64,000 nt of DNA from Rugalucina vietnamica (Eukaryota > Mollusca > Bivalvia > Lucinida > Lucinidae), in contig OZ024870.1 of the NCBI GenBank assembly GCA_964017185.1, positions 29,411,621 through 29,475,620 of the forward strand. The letters run 5' to 3'. The position numbers were made by a program, and so were the translations under genes. Each line of letters begins with the position of its first letter. The first letter of the stretch is position 1. Positions 41,701-49,321 of the stretch are shown here, piece after piece. A model generated the notes under the pieces. The model was not told the origin of the DNA and did not search any database. It worked only from the letters and a program-made list of their open reading frames with translations.

Positions 41701-42354
41701 GTTACATGTACATATTGCGAAGCTGATCAGCGCCTTTGTTTTCGTTACACGGATATTACCATTCCTCTACTTTCTAATCCAAAATATCTAGCCTCTAACC
41801 ATCTTCTGTGACTGTACAGCCCGGTTTGTGTCGGACCTGGTCGGAATCCAAAGTGTTGATTTTCTCACGCACAGGCTCATATACCATCTCTTACGCTTGT
41901 TATAAAGTTGGTAATTAGTATCGGCAGCCCATGCAGTCTATCCGTGAAATGGCAATCTATTTTTCTATTACTGATAATTGAGTTTCAATGTACCATGTGA
42001 ATTTTAATTAGTATTCCACTCGAAGATACCATAACATTACAGTTATTTTGACATGCATATCAATCGAATGAGCTGTGAACACGTGTAAAAACATAACATT
42101 TGAACACAGAATATAAAAACACAATGGAGCGTAACAACAACTATTTATTTTAGCGTTTAAGTAATTACTTAACTTTGAATTGGAGAGACAGACATTAATA
42201 GCTAAGGAAGTTTTTGCGTTTAGTTAACGTAGAATGGTAATCGAGCACGAAATAGGCTTTAATCTCAATACACTGTAGCTAGAAATGTGTAAGTGTAGCT
42301 TGTTTCAGTTTCAACGGTTACGATACAAACTCAAAAGTCATGGCTAAGACTTAA
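24075..42354 (+). CDS. Melatonin-receptor-like class A GPCR (gene span, six exons)
   Basis: Six exons at 24075-24092, 24790-25081, 27201-27440, 37823-38024, 39380-39586 and 42309-42354 join with matching phases (0,1,1,2,2) to 1005 nt, giving 334 residues and a stop. Visible landmarks: N-glycosylation site NDT at residues 7-9, TM1 GTFGN (N62), TM2 NLAISD (D90), the disulfide pair C119 and C197, NRY 143-145 followed by MYICHHKIYDK, FPNLIGWG 179-186, and CWVP 276-279. The NRYxYICHxxxYDK block and the length are those of melatonin receptors and related invertebrate receptors. TM7 reads HSSSPIIVY, so the usual N(P/A)xxY motif begins with Pro. The C-tail is very short. It should act at the plasma membrane as a G-protein-coupled receptor; the ligand is unknown. 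The last exon is the weakest link. Confidence 0.78.
24790..25081 (+). CDS. Receptor exon 2 (TM1-TM2)
   Basis: The acceptor CACCCTACAG|AATGAC and donor G|GTAAGA bound 292 nt. Encodes the extracellular N-terminus, TM1 (ILALSYCAILGVALLIGTFG), the first loop and TM2 (QFVINLAISDLCVSG). Confidence 0.88.
25205..26605 (+). repeat. Duplicated segment, copy 1 (in receptor intron 2), carrying family E
   Basis: The flanks of the family E insertion, 25205-25640 and 26266-26605, align for almost their whole length with 52978-53412 and 55013-55365. Shared strings include 'GCAAGATCCAGGCACTGA', 'GACTGTCCTA' and 'TCCGTGGACTTAAAATCTAA'. The other copy lacks family E here and carries a different insertion. Whether this is a low-copy segmental duplication or a long dispersed repeat cannot be told from the window. 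Confidence 0.75.
25646..26265 (+). repeat. Family E copy with a duplicated tail module
   Basis: Begins 'ATCTCCATCGTCGGGCAGCT' and ends 'TTGCCTACTTGTACCTTTTT'. The tail block of about 95 bp ('CCCACCTCGGTTTTTGGAGT' ... 'TGCCTACTTGTACC') occurs twice, at 25966-26058 (inside the element) and 26163-26262 (at the normal end). No coding content is convincing. Confidence 0.75.
26736..26778. repeat. Poly(A) run, 43 bp
   Basis: An uninterrupted A homopolymer in intron 2. No retroposed sequence could be recognised upstream. 26779-27200 is otherwise plain intron. Confidence 0.95.
27201..27440 (+). CDS. Receptor exon 3 (TM3-TM4)
   Basis: The acceptor TTCTGTTTTAG|CGGTTA and donor ATAG|GTATTT bound 240 nt. 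Encodes EEWFSDKWLLCELTAAM, TM3 ending LTAVTINRYMYICHHKIYDK, and TM4 VCLGCWVITFGFEFPNL. Intron 2 (25082-27200) holds a duplicated segment, family E and a 43-bp poly(A) run. Confidence 0.9.
27530..27815 (-). repeat. Family G/H SINE-like repeat, most complete copy
   Basis: Runs from the tail block 'GACATCCCAGTCAACTGG' through 'ACCCAGTTAAGCCAATAAGG' to the family G block 'TTTGCCTGGAGGCACAAGCC' and 'TTTAGGCCCCAATGGGCG'. It links pieces seen separately at 6060-6335, 39985-40120, 40826-40985 and 43505-43725. Confidence 0.6.
27816..29030. other. Intron sequence, largely unassigned
   Basis: Part of receptor intron 3. Only 28178-28230 is recognised: 'CAGAGGACCGATGGTCC' and 'ACACCTGAGA' match the start of family A. 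The rest is AT-rich and shows no coding exon or repeat that I can name. Confidence 0.5.
29031..29085 (+). repeat. Family E, extreme 3' end only
   Basis: 'GGAATCTTTTTCTGATTGCG' through 'TTTGCCTACTTGTACCTT' is the last 55 bp of family E. Such a 5'-truncated piece with the normal 3' end argues for copying by reverse transcription. Confidence 0.75.
29349..29705. repeat. Family I, two tandem units
   Basis: Units starting 'GGATAAATAAAGGGACTGAT' (about 29363) and 'GGATAAATAAAGGGAATGAT' (about 29531) share 'GTAGTTCCTGAGAAATCTTT'. The second ends 'ACAGACAGACGGAAAAAGC' and 'TATAATACCCCC'. No coding content. Confidence 0.6.
29806..31618 (+). repeat. Family A, long copy with three internal tandem units
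   Basis: Starts with 'GAGGACCAATGGTCCTG' and 'CGCTCACCTGAGA', ends 'GGCTCAGGTGAGCTAA', so the two ends are inverted. Inside, a unit of about 450-465 bp beginning at the paired motif GGTCAAGAGATGACCTTGAC repeats near 30063, 30510 and 30976, with a shorter extra repeat at about 31130-31280. Each unit carries a TCAAGGTCA-type site. No coding frame. Confidence 0.8.
31619..32422. other. Intron sequence with one family D hairpin remnant
   Basis: At about 32310-32372 'CAGCTGTGCATAACTGCACA' with 'TGCCTTTGTTTTTATAGC' is a degraded form of the family D hairpin. Nothing else is recognised in this stretch. Confidence 0.5.
32568..32581. promoter_or_regulatory. X-box palindrome, left arm of the MITE
   Basis: GTTGCCATGGCAAC is the ideal palindromic binding site for RFX transcription factors, which control ciliary genes in animals. 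Function in this place is not shown. Confidence 0.6.
32842..32855. promoter_or_regulatory. X-box palindrome, right arm of the MITE
   Basis: Identical to the left-arm site (GTTGCCATGGCAAC) and extended to CGTTGCCATGGCAACG. Its conservation in an otherwise diverged arm is notable. Confidence 0.6.
33573..33714 (-). CDS. Coding exon of an unidentified gene nested in receptor intron 3
   Basis: On the minus strand the acceptor CTATTTTAG|GAGGG is followed by VVPPKQLSNSPNRHPVWLGK, TGEVYRPHSYYTDLNLGEIL and GCNQLK, then a consensus donor AAG|GTAAGAAAT. The text has natural composition and both splice sites are good. A possible terminal exon lies further on (about 33000-33145, after the acceptor TTTTTCATCAG). 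The protein family is not recognised. Confidence 0.5.
34054..34757. mobile_element. 704-bp MITE with TAA target duplication
   Basis: Inverted ends AGTCCAAATCACATGCG / complement AGTCCAATTCGCATGAG continue inward (AAAAATACACGC, GTAAATATAC) for about 80 bp. They are flanked by TAA (34051-34053, 34758-34760). A 3-bp TWA duplication is typical of PIF/Harbinger elements. No coding content. Confidence 0.75.
35145..35252 (-). CDS. Coding exon of the same nested minus-strand gene
   Basis: Between the acceptor GGTGTGTAG|GTTGTG and donor TTG|GTAGGT lie exactly 36 codons: VVLEQRDITKKSMREKARYL and QGAYNQQLAAEKAKQL. The text is charged and helix-forming, in a coiled-coil style. It is probably upstream of the exon at 33573-33714, but the phases of these two do not join directly, so a small exon may lie between, or one splice site is misjudged. 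Function unknown; a cytoskeletal or ciliary protein would fit the composition but is not shown. Confidence 0.5.
35355..35565 (+). repeat. Family D copy, degraded
   Basis: Contains 'GCGAAAACAAAGATGCTGAT' with 'CAGTTACTGCAGAGCTGA' and ends 'TTTTCTCTTGATGTGGCTCA' with 'TATATA', matching the right end of the family at 37775 and 41880. Confidence 0.6.
35611..35772 (-). repeat. tRNA-derived SINE
   Basis: Read leftward: GGAGCCTGGTGGCC head, A box TGGCCTGGTGG (35750-35760), B box GGTTCAATACC (35698-35708), then TGTCCTTGAGCAAGACACAG, a block resembling conserved central domains of several animal SINE superfamilies. Ends near GGCTCTAACCC. Confidence 0.8.
35773..36485. other. Intron sequence, unassigned
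   Basis: No repeat family or convincing exon recognised. A minus-strand open stretch (about 36036 to 35900, FEQLRGGQKKRYTGYHSR) after a weak acceptor was considered too short to call. Confidence 0.4.
36489..36543 (+). mobile_element. CR1-like 3' end only (relative of LINE-A)
   Basis: 'CTGGTGAAATATTGCCATTT', 'GACGTGTCAGCAGTGAACTC' and a closing AGATTCTGATT match the LINE-A 3' UTR at 10502-10560 ('CTGGTGAAATAATGTCATTT', 'GGCGTGTCACCAGTAAAC', TGATTCTGATTC). It is an extremely 5'-truncated insertion of the same or a sister LINE. Confidence 0.75.
36544..37435. other. Intron sequence, unassigned
   Basis: AT-rich; contains short AAGTAAATAAA-type repeats near 36950-36990 and nothing else that I can support. 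Confidence 0.5.
37436..37478. repeat. 21-bp tandem duplication with palindrome
   Basis: AATATAGCTCCTTCAGGAGCT occurs twice in direct succession. The half AGCTCCTTCAGGAGCT is itself a palindrome, so the pair can form two hairpins. Confidence 0.8.
37565..37790 (+). repeat. Family D copy, left end missing
   Basis: A central hairpin, GATCAGCTTTGCAGTAACTG / CAAAGCTGATC, is followed by 'GCGCCTTTGTTTTTGCTAC', 'GTTTGTGTCGGACCTGTCCG' and the right end 'TTTCTCATGACAAGGCTCAT'. It ends 33 bp before receptor exon 4. Confidence 0.7.
37823..38024 (+). CDS. Receptor exon 4 (ECL2-TM5-ICL3)
   Basis: The acceptor TACGTTTAG|GTTGGG and donor GG|GTAAGT bound 202 nt. Encodes GWGDHAFDKKNHQCHWDR with the conserved ECL2 Cys, TM5 (TLFLSIFLVGGPLSLMTVCF) and the start of ICL3. 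Intron 3 before it is 10.4 kb. Confidence 0.9.
39380..39586 (+). CDS. Receptor exon 5 (TM6-TM7)
   Basis: The acceptor TTTGTTTCAG|AAAGG and donor AA|GTAAGA bound 207 nt. Encodes TM6 with TLLVMFIVYIVCWVPYAVIT and TM7 LAHFHSSSPIIVYMVTN. Intron 4 (38025-39379) shows no recognisable repeat or gene. Confidence 0.9.
39985..40120 (-). repeat. Family H tail fragment
   Basis: 'GATGCTTAACGTCCTAGTCA' with 'ACAGC' is the reverse complement of a SINE-type tail (GTTGACTAGGACGTTAAGC). 'CATGTCGGGACGTTGCCTCC' is shared with 6200. Confidence 0.6.
40131..40425 (+). repeat. Family B copy with a 51-bp internal duplication
   Basis: Runs from 'ACTTGCCCATGC' to 'CACGGACATGTTTTCGTAAT'. The block beginning ACAATCTATGTTTTGGAGCA is present twice with period 51 (40261-40362). 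The central palindrome ACTCGTTAGTAACGAGT is complete. Confidence 0.75.
40435..40760. repeat. Family J, two partial units
   Basis: 'TGAAGTATATTTATCTAGC' (40435) and 'TGAAGTATATTTATCTGGCG' (40690) begin related blocks about 255 bp apart, both leading to 'GGTTCATAAAGGGT'-like and 'AGTACCCG' text. The part at 40498-40582 is the inverse of 23452-23545. Confidence 0.6.
40826..40985 (-). repeat. Family G fragment
   Basis: 'AATCAGATGGTCAGTTAGTA' and 'GCCACTAAGG' match family G/H. GGTTCGAATTC near 40975 resembles a polymerase III B box but lies in the opposite orientation to the tail, so it is not used to call a SINE. 40986-41300 shows nothing more. Confidence 0.5.
41305..41412 (+). repeat. Degraded tRNA-derived SINE head
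   Basis: TAGTGCACAGGGCTCC, TGATTAAAAGGTCGTGAG and TTGTAGACCC recall the A box, anticodon arm and B box of a tRNA-like promoter. The boxes are no longer consensus and no tail is seen. Confidence 0.4.
41632..41885. mobile_element. Family D, complete-looking hairpin MITE
   Basis: The left end GTGAGCCGCCGCATGGGAAA and right end TTTCTCACGCACAGGCTCAT form imperfect inverted repeats next to AT-rich flanks. The centre is a hairpin: AAAACAAAGGCGAAGATCAG and CTTCGC against GCGAAGCTGATCAGCGCC and TTTGTTTTCG. Other copies are at 32310, 35355 and 37565. All of these lie in introns of the receptor gene. Confidence 0.7.
42309..42354 (+). CDS. Receptor exon 6, candidate C-terminus
   Basis: The acceptor TAGCTTGTTTCAG|TTTCAA is in the phase required by exon 5. 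It gives NFNGYDTNSKVMAKT and a TAA, and N-F after TM7 matches the start of helix 8 in related receptors. The total then becomes an exact multiple of three. With only 15 residues the exon is not conclusive; a longer C-tail exon elsewhere is possible. Confidence 0.5.
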
Positions 42355-42394
42355 GAGCTGGTGAAATTCCCGGACCCCCTTACTAGATATTTGG

Positions 42395-42655
42395 CGTTGA
42401 TCTTTACATCAGGAAAACATGTCCGTGTATAGTTTTCCTCTCAAACCCCACTTTTATATAGTAAAACTGGGGTATGCAGGGGTATACCTAATTTTCTTAT
42501 TTTTGCTCCAAAACATAGATTGTGGGTACTCGTTAGAACCGCCTCGCCTCGAAAAATATGAAAAATTTTCTTTTGAAAATTTTAATTATTTACAACTTTT
42601 AAAATCTCTGTACATTGCATGGGCAAGTTTTCGTAATTAAACAGCAACACAGACT
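42395..42655 (-). repeat. Family B copy, minus orientation
   Basis: Reverse complement of the family: starts 'ATCAGGAAAACATGTCCGTG', has 'TTTTGCTCCAAAACATAGAT', 'TGTGGGTACTCGTTAGAACC' and ends 'GCATGGGCAAGTTTTCGTAA'. 42656-43500 holds nothing recognised. Confidence 0.75.
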
Positions 42656-43504
42656 TTGTTCCCTTGATGTTGGCGCTTGGTTGTACAGTATGGTTCGTGC
42701 CTGTGTATATTTCATCGCGTTGCTACTATATTGCATATATGGGATCTTACACGAGTGGTCATTTTTTATGAAATTTATTAAACAGGCCTTAGACCAGAGT
42801 GTAAGGTTCGTTTTATCAACTTTGAAAATATGATTTTATTGTCTTCGTCAAAGTGGACATATGTTTAATGAAAATTTACATTGTGGTTACGGACGTCGTC
42901 AATGACGTTCGAATTCCCGCAAACGTGATAATTAATACACACGTGGTCGTAACTTATGTATAACATGACGTTATCCACTACCATTTTTGCAAGAGATATC
43001 TGTGTGCATTCTGTACACATTTAGTTGCAATTTCACGAGACGAATGAAAACGAGATCAGCCTGTAAATTCTAAATTGTGCTTTTATTCTGATATGCTTGC
43101 ATGTATATGCTGATATAGACGCATTTGTATTTTCTGACTTCAATTGTCTTTAAGTATAAAAAAAATAATTAACTCTGTGACAAGAATTTCGCTCACATAA
43201 GTAGTACTCTTGAGCTACCATAGGTGACTTTCCTAGTACTGGAGTTACTGTAGATAGCTTTCCTATAGCACAGAATGACTCTTATTTAATTGATTACCTT
43301 TTAGAAACAGATGCCCCCTTCAAGCTAGTAAAACGAACTCGCATTCCGTGCCATCTCTGTAAGCTATTGATATAAGGGAAATAAGTCTAAATTAAAATTA
43401 CATGTATCTTTTCAATGTTTATTGCCTTTACACTGATGACAATTATAGACGATGGTCACGACAGAGATACTGCAAAGTAGAACTACGGTCGACACTTCAT
43501 TATG

Positions 43505-43725
43505 TGTATGAGCGGTTAACCAGTAACCAGCTGGACAGTCTAGTCAGTGGCGTAGAAGCTTTGCCTGGAGGCATGAGCAGTCCATCTATTTCTTTAGGCC
43601 CCAATGAGCGGCACGAATGTTTTGACGTAAACCAGGTTTCCTGGGCAGGCTCACACCTTCTGTCGGTTTACATGTACCAGTAGGCAGGCCGGTTTACCAG
43701 CAATCAGATGGCCAGTCAATAGTGT
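43505..43725 (+). repeat. Family G, two adjacent fragments
   Basis: 'CGGTTAACCAGTAACCAGCT' to 'TTTAGGCCCCAATGAGCG' (43512-43611), then 'CCGGTTTACCAGCAATCAGA' (43690). The ORF across this region is made of repeat sequence. Confidence 0.55.
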
Positions 43726-44945
43726 TATAATGGTCCCAATTGGAAGGGCCATATTGCCACCCGACCACCCTACCGCAGAAATTTTTACTCATCCAACTGA
43801 AATGCGACTTGCTTTTTATGAAGTTGCATATAACCACGACATGTATTTTGTTGTTCGGGGACCCATTTAATCAATACTCAAACAAACCTAACAATAACAA
43901 CATCAGGGCCCAGTTGTTCAAAACTTTGTTAGCTTATTAACGCTGTCGTTAGTTAACTATATATCAACTTCAAAAACAAATACACTTTGTTGCAAAAATG
44001 TGAGAATCCAGCAAAAAATAACAGTGTATTTGTTATATTGCCATTTGAAAATTTAACTAATCGTTGACTAACGACATCGTTAAGGATTTGACAATATTGA
44101 CATGAGTGGGTGGGGTACCTGTTTTTGTTTTTCGTAGTTTTTTGTAAATTTAACCAAAATTACTGAAATTTTTGTGCATGTTCAAAACCAATTTGTATTC
44201 CCATATTGCAGGGAAGAGGTATATTTTAAAAAAAATGCCTACTTGGAGAAAAAACTTAGAAAAAATAGCGTTTTTGTTAGACCCCAAATTTGACATATCA
44301 CCAATGTGTTAGAAATTTCTCAACGAGTGAACGACACGGGCGACCATTTGAACTACCTAGATGCAAGAGTGGTTTATCCCAGAACGCTGTAATTCTATAT
44401 GAAAAGTTGTGACAAAGAATTTTTTTTCCTTCAAAACCTCGTGTTCAGAAATGGCCGATTTCCCCATTCATAAAAAAATGTAAACATTGCGTTAGAGTCA
44501 TTTTAGGCAGGTTTTATCAACTTTTGTCTCGATACAAGAAAATCGAAATGTACCTGGCGAAAGTGCAAGATTCTCTGTATGAATTTTAGTCTGAATCTGG
44601 GTTTGAGAAGCTGTCAGCTATGCGAAATGGACAAATTCCGATAATTCTGTTTACATGTTGTTTTTCAATATTAATACGCCATTTTTGGGGTCTATTCGTT
44701 CAACCGTCGTTTCTGTTCCGCCGTTGTCTTAGCGAGGCACCAACACACGGTGTAAAATATACTTTTGAGCTCAAATTACATAGAAATTAAAACTAAGATG
44801 TTTTAAGAGCATTGAATATTTTAATGAATTATTTTCCACCACGGTGCATTTCTGTACTTATCCAAATTAGACCGCCATTATCGGCGAACCTTCTTTTCAC
44901 ACCAAGTAAGGATATTACCTCACCAGACCCCTTAAACATATTTGC
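43726..44945. other. Intergenic, unassigned
   Basis: No gene, TIR pair or known family could be supported. 'GGGCCCAGTTGTTCAAAA' at 43908 looks like a transposon end, but no matching inverted end was found in the window. Confidence 0.4.
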
Positions 44946-44949
44946 TGTA

Positions 44950-44972
44950 TTATTATTATTATTATTTAATTT

Positions 44973-45007
<35 letters not shown>

Positions 45008-45020
45008 TTATTATTATTAT

Positions 45021-45052
<32 letters not shown>
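44950..45052. repeat. (TTA/TTTA)n and poly(T) tract
   Basis: ATT and TTTA repeats lead into a pure T run of about 28 bases. 45053-45446 is unassigned. Confidence 0.9.
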
Positions 45053-45054
<2 letters not shown>

Positions 45055-45446
45055 AACACGATAAAATCACCTAACCCACTACCGGAATTACCAAAAACAC
45101 CACTGAAATCGCCGGAATCACCAACAAAATAAACAATGTCAGCCCATTCCGATATACATGTATATAAATGTCTTTTTGGGGATGTAACAAGTTAAACTGA
45201 TATCTAAATTTACTATTTACAATTGTTCATCCTATCGATATCACAACAACAAAAAAATCAACTTCAATATTAAACAAATTGACTTAATTTGCTGATTTTC
45301 GATCTTTATATACTATTTCAAATGTTTTCTATATTATTCAAGACTGACAGACGGAAACACCACTTATATCACTGAAATCACCGCAAAATCATGGATTAGG
45401 CTCATTAATAAATTACTAAAGATCTAAAGCATTTGAATTGCTAAAC

Positions 45447-45480
45447 TTTTCCTGATCTTTGCCTACTTGTAACTTTTTAT
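45447..45480 (+). repeat. Family E, last 34 bp
   Basis: 'TTTTCCTGATCTTTGCCTAC' with 'TTGTAACTTTTTAT' is the extreme 3' end of family E. 45481-45964 is AT-rich and unassigned. Confidence 0.55.
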
Positions 45481-45964
45481 ATTTTGTAATGGCGCAAAAT
45501 AATTCATAGATATACTTGATTGAGTGATTGATGTTTTTTCGTAAAATCAACACACACAAACACATAAATACACATTAAAGTAATAAAACACATAATTTAT
45601 TTTAATAGTTAATTTAGATAAACGTACTTAAAATATATGCATTTTGATATATAAAAAGAAAAGAATCATTTGCAATTTAAAACGCACAGTTCTACAATAA
45701 ATCTGGGTGTAAAAACAATAATGTAGAATTACACCACATAAAAGGCATGTATTAAAATATTTCATTTTATAGTAACTACTATAATGTAAATTAAGATAAA
45801 TCGTTAAAAAATATAACAGAGACATCGGGTGCAGTTAATTATAAACTTTAATAAAAATGTCAATGATACATCGGAAGCATTTTTCTATACTTACTTTATA
45901 TTATTTACTTATAACTTATTTTATTGAAGGGTATAGAATGGTAATATTCAAGATTGAGTGAGCT

Positions 45965-46060
45965 TGTGGGAATTTATTTCTTTTTCCCACCTCGGTTTTT
46001 GGAGTGGGAATTTGTTTATGATTGCTTTTTTTTCCTAATCAATGCCTACATGACCTTTTG
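45965..46060 (+). repeat. Family E, 3' end fragment
   Basis: 'TTTTTCCCACCTCGGTTTTT', 'GGAGTGGGAATTTG' and 'CAATGCCTACATGACCTTTT' match the family E end with several changes. 46061-46927 shows nothing to report. Confidence 0.65.
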
Positions 46061-46927
46061 TACATTTTTGTGTGCGTTGAATTACGGTTAGCAAACAAAA
46101 GAGTGAAAATACTAAGGAAGAGAAAGAACAAAAATGATATTTATTCAATCTTTTTTAATTTTATGATACTACTGCAATTATTGATAATGCACAGTAAATA
46201 CATAGGCGTACACGTGCTTAGTTGTAATATAGCTAATCTAATTAACAGCATATAGACGTACACTACTGACTGGATAATCAACAAGCAACAAAATGTCAAT
46301 CAAAGGGCGTTTAAAACAACATTTTATAACAGATAATATTTTTGATAGATATGCCTATCATTTTAAGACGCGTTGAAATATATATGAAAAACTACAAAAA
46401 GCACAAATAAGATATGAGGTATCATTCCTTTTATCAGAAATTTAATACGAAAAATGAGAAAATCACACTGTATGAAATACTTTAAATGCTAATGTTGTTG
46501 TATGCCAACGGAATGTGTTTAAAACTGTACAAGTACTTACAATGTACTTGCCAATTAACAACATCCAAAGTTATAGATGAATATAAAATTACAAGTTTTT
46601 GCAGAAAATAACTTTTGATATTTATGAACATATTTGTCTAGTACATATCCGAAAATATACTTAGAATGACAAAAGAATGATTAATGAACAAAAAAAAATT
46701 CAAACACTGTACATATGAAAAAATATAATGTATAAGGTATTTCCACATTTGCAGCTATTATTAGCATTTTCCTGCACCCAATTCTTACAAAGATGCATAT
46801 CCTGGCGGATAATGTAGGATACATTTAAATATTTTTTCTTTCTTTTTTTATGAAACAATTTGTTTAAATTTGAATGATCAATGACTGAAATCAGGCACTC
46901 GCGAAGTTACAATTAAATTCTATATAC

Positions 46928-47098
46928 CTGTATGCCCAGGAAAGATAAGCCATTCAATTCCACAAAATCGTAAAATCTTATTGATTTTCGTGTTTTCACG
47001 GCGATGACTTCGGTTGGCATTGACTGATGGGTCTGGCCGTCGTGACGATTGCATAAATTGAGAGCAGAAATTATATAAACATTAAAAATTGCAAACAT
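46928..47098 (-). CDS. Possible first exon with signal peptide, unidentified
   Basis: On the minus strand, ATG and 57 codons end at the donor CAG|GTATAT. MFAIFNVYIISALNLC is hydrophobic like a signal peptide, followed by NRHDGQTHQSMPTEVIAVKT and RFYDFVELNGLSFLGIQ. No domain is recognised, and no partner exon was found to the left. Could be chance. Confidence 0.27.
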
Positions 47099-47167
47099 CA
47101 AAGACCTCAATAATATTGTTTCGGGTGTTTTCAGTGGTGACTCCGGTGTTTTCGGGATTTCGGTAAG

Positions 47168-47215
<48 letters not shown>
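47168..47215. repeat. Poly(T) run
   Basis: About 46-48 consecutive T. On the minus strand this is a poly(A) stretch about 70 bp upstream of the candidate exon. Confidence 0.95.
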
Positions 47216-47220
<5 letters not shown>

Positions 47221-47285
47221 TTTAATTACTCCCTCTCGGCTCTTCTTAGGCATCTAATTACAGACTCCCACCACCAGTGATTCCG

Positions 47286-48539
47286 GGACATCTCGGCCCA
47301 TAACAAACTCGGCCCATGACAAACTCGGCCCTTGACAAACTCGGCCCATGACAAACTCGGCCACCAAATCTAGGACCATACCAACTCTGCCCATACCAAC
47401 TCGGCCCATATCTATAGATACTATGGCAACCTCATTTCAGAGTATTGTAGGGAGTTATAAACAGTGATTTGATAGAAAAATATCATTTTTAGTATTTTTG
47501 AAGATGATACATATAAGCAACTCTAGGTTGCTTTCCAATCCATATTCTCAATAAATTATGATTGATATTAAGAATTGTGCAGCCTTAACAAACAATTTCA
47601 AGTAATACTGAGTTTATTATAGATCGTGGGTATAGTTGAAAGAAAGAAATGATAATGAAAGAAATGGTAGTGAGTATTCTATGTAAAAGAAAGTTAGTCA
47701 ATAAAAAAGAATGATCATTGTCGATGTTTTGTCACACCTGGCCAGTAATTAGACAATGACAGTATTTGTTTGGATGAAAAACTCAGTCAATTATGCAAAA
47801 CAAACAATTACTGAACAAACCAATATAATTATCACTGTTCAGTCTGCATGTATTCCATTTATTAAAAAATAATTGGTTTACTTGCATGACTTGAATTGGT
47901 AACAATGATTCAATGACAAAACACAAAATTAAACTTTATTGTGTGTTCTTGTTTATTTTTACCATCTTCTCTTCTTTTTGTTTAATACGTCTGTTCTAAC
48001 AGCTAGAATCATGGTAAAAACTTAATTTTCTAGTCTAATAAAAAAAAAGATTTGTCCATCGAAGTCCATTAAAGGTTTTAAAGTTTAGGAAAAACTTTTT
48101 TCAAACCAATCTGCAACTGGTCGTAACAGAATATATTTTTTCCAAAAACACTGTCAATAAAATTTCCTCATATTTCAAAATAAATACAAGACTCTAACTT
48201 AATGTCCTCAATTATTTCACAAACGAAAAAGAATACCACATTCAAAATCAACACAAGTCAAGTAACCCACAAGTCAAGAATACTCGTATAATGATGAGTA
48301 TATAAATAAGAGAAGCGTATGAAGATTTTGTAATTTGTTTATATCAATACATGTACTTGTAAGTAATTATATTATACACGCATATTCCTTTAATCATACT
48401 ATAAAATCCATATTGTATCATTATAAATAGAGGCCGAGTTGGATATGGGCCGAGTTTGTCATGGGTCGAGTTTGTATGGGCCGAGTTTGTTATGGGCCGA
48501 GTTTGTCATGGGCCGAGTTTGTTATGGGCCGAGTTGTCC
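47286..48539. mobile_element. TIR element whose ends are 16-bp tandem arrays
   Basis: The left end GGACATCTCGGCCCATAACA and the complement of the right end GGACAACTCGGCCCATAACA are inverted. Each leads into repeats of CTCGGCCCATGACAAA: about seven on the left (to 47412) and about eight on the right (48430-48539). The right end also has variants with CCAACTCGG. The interior (about 1 kb) is AT-rich with no transposase. Target duplication not identified. A stray copy of GGACAACTCGG lies outside, at 48783-48793. Confidence 0.75.
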
Positions 48540-48541
48540 AG

Positions 48542-48775
48542 TTACCGCACCAGTCTGTCACGACACATGTCATATGACTGTGTTATGCTTTGAATATAAA
48601 TTATAGCCCAAAATGCTTTTGGTGTGATATCTACCTCTTTTTTTGCCTTAACACGACAATGGTGAGTATGGCGTACAGTCTGTCCTTCAACGTACATGTC
48701 CGTGGGTGTAGTTTGTTGCGGTAAGTTATCGTCTTCAGATACTGAGTCGATCAATTTCTGATCATCACCTCAGGT
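48542..48775 (-). CDS. Possible coding exon abutting the TIR element
   Basis: On the minus strand, open text DDQKLIDSVSEDDNLPQQTT, DMYVEGQTVRHTHHCRVKAK and VDITPKAFWAIIYIQSITQS ends DMCRDRLVR and TAA. A donor-like GCG|GTAACT lies two bases before the transposon end. Composition is coding-like; the family is not recognised. The transposon may have landed right at an exon-intron border. Confidence 0.3.
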
Positions 48776-49321
48776 GACCGAGTTGTCCGCAATACAGTAC
48801 CGGCATTTAGTCATAATTGACTTATTTTGGTTAAAATATTGTTTATTTTTATATTTTCAAAAAATAATCTATTCTGGATTGAAAGTCTACATAAATTTAA
48901 ATAATATATGCGTTATTCGCATCATAAAATAAACATTATCAAGTAAAATAATCAGAATAGCACTACTTTCTCAGGCGTAGGTGCTTAACCTCTCTCGACG
49001 ATGTTAGGTCCAAAAAAGGGAGGCCATGTTTTGACAGTAATTTGAACAGGATTTTAGCACTTTCACAGGACTAGCAAAGAGCGATCGAGGTAATTATTAT
49101 TGCAAACTTGTGCCTTTTACTTCTTTTTTGCATATTTGGTAGATACTTAGATCGAATGACTAAACCTTCAACTCGAATTTCGAAGATATATCCAAAGCTA
49201 TTGCTATATCCAAAGCTATTGTTTTACGATCAATTGACAGTGTTGTAAAATTTGTAAATGTAAAGAATGTATGGTGGTCAATACGGCAATCCTTTTTTTT
49301 TTTTTTTTTAATTCAGTCCAA

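Noticed and set aside
43402-43683. NYRRWSRQRY text as a receptor C-terminal exon
   Set aside because: No splice acceptor in the needed phase in front of it, and most of the frame is family G repeat sequence.
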